From: Phycisphaerae bacterium
GTDB taxonomy: Bacteria > Planctomycetota > Phycisphaerae > UBA1845 > UTPLA1
Assembly (NCBI GenBank): GCA_016935885.1
Contig: JAFGQA010000148.1
Location: 1-5,081 of the forward strand
DNA length: 5,081 nucleotides
Direction of reading: 5' to 3'
Shown: positions 5,023-5,081 of the stretch, piece by piece
Layout of the letters: each line of letters starts with the position of its first letter
Position numbering within the stretch: position 1 is the first letter of the stretch
Made by a program: the position numbers and the translations under genes
Notes under the pieces: model-generated
Told to the model about the DNA's origin: nothing
The model's input: only the letters and a program-made list of their open reading frames with translations
Databases searched by the model: none

Positions 5023-5061
5023 CTGGCGATCTGAAGCGGGATCGAGTCCCATGATCGCCGG
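5023..5061. repeat. Nested hairpin at right edge
   Basis: An outer 9-bp stem (5023-5031 with 5053-5061, one G-T wobble) encloses a 4-bp stem GGGA/TCCC (5038-5041/5047-5050) with loop TCGAG. The inner part superficially resembles a tRNA T-arm, but no acceptor or anticodon arms fit. It could be a leader structure of a gene further right. Confidence 0.35.
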
Positions 5062-5081
5062 ACGGGCTGACCGAGGTGGTC

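Larger units (their letters stand above)
4675..5081. other. Non-coding 3' region with terminator and palindromes
   Basis: About 400 bases with no supportable gene. It contains the terminator (4717-4760), two palindromic elements (4842-4891, 4931-4975) and a nested hairpin near the edge (5023-5061). The open frames here translate straight through the palindromes (for example a WHG motif twice in the frame from 4810) and are rejected as genes. An ATG at 5051 opens a frame to the right edge without a ribosome binding site and cannot be judged. Confidence 0.6.

Noticed and set aside
5033..5061. tRNA T-arm-like sequence (GGGATCGAGTCCC)
   Set aside because: The stem is only 3-4 bp, and no D arm, anticodon arm or acceptor stem of tRNA size can be formed around it.

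Overview
The window looks like chromosomal DNA from a GC-rich bacterium, most likely a member of the Planctomycetota (Phycisphaerae-like). This is an inference. It rests on the ScpA sequence style, long intergenic stretches carrying GTGGCAC-bounded palindromes, weak Shine-Dalgarno use in the main operon, and tiny secreted Cys/Gly-rich orphan proteins. No rRNA, tRNA, CRISPR, transposase or phage gene is visible.

Layout, all genes on the + strand: (1) 1-359, the end of an unrecognised reading frame that is open to the left edge. (2) 360-1004, about 645 bases without a credible gene, holding a short tandem repeat, several hairpins and a compound palindromic element (728-816). (3) 1005-3510, a compact three-gene cluster: scpA (condensin kleisin), a RidA/YjgF-family protein starting 8 bases after the scpA stop, and mtnA (methylthioribose-1-phosphate isomerase) overlapping the RidA stop by 4 bases (ATGA). 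(4) 3511-3914, about 400 non-coding bases with a 10-G homopolymer and a plausible sigma-70-type promoter. (5) 3915-4674, two tandem small genes encoding exported, lipoprotein-like, cysteine-containing proteins with Gly-rich C-termini. (6) 4675-5081, a strong intrinsic terminator, then two more palindromic elements of the same kind as in region 2, and a nested hairpin at the right edge.

The scpA-ridA-mtnA cluster is probably one transcript that joins chromosome organisation, reactive-enamine clean-up and methionine salvage. The link is probably growth-related housekeeping rather than one pathway. The two small genes appear to form their own unit, closed by the terminator at 4717-4760. The most interesting items are the dispersed compound palindrome family (three members in 5 kb, one inverted relative to the others) and the pair of small exported proteins. 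Neither is proof of a new system, and I see no defence or mobile-element machinery here.
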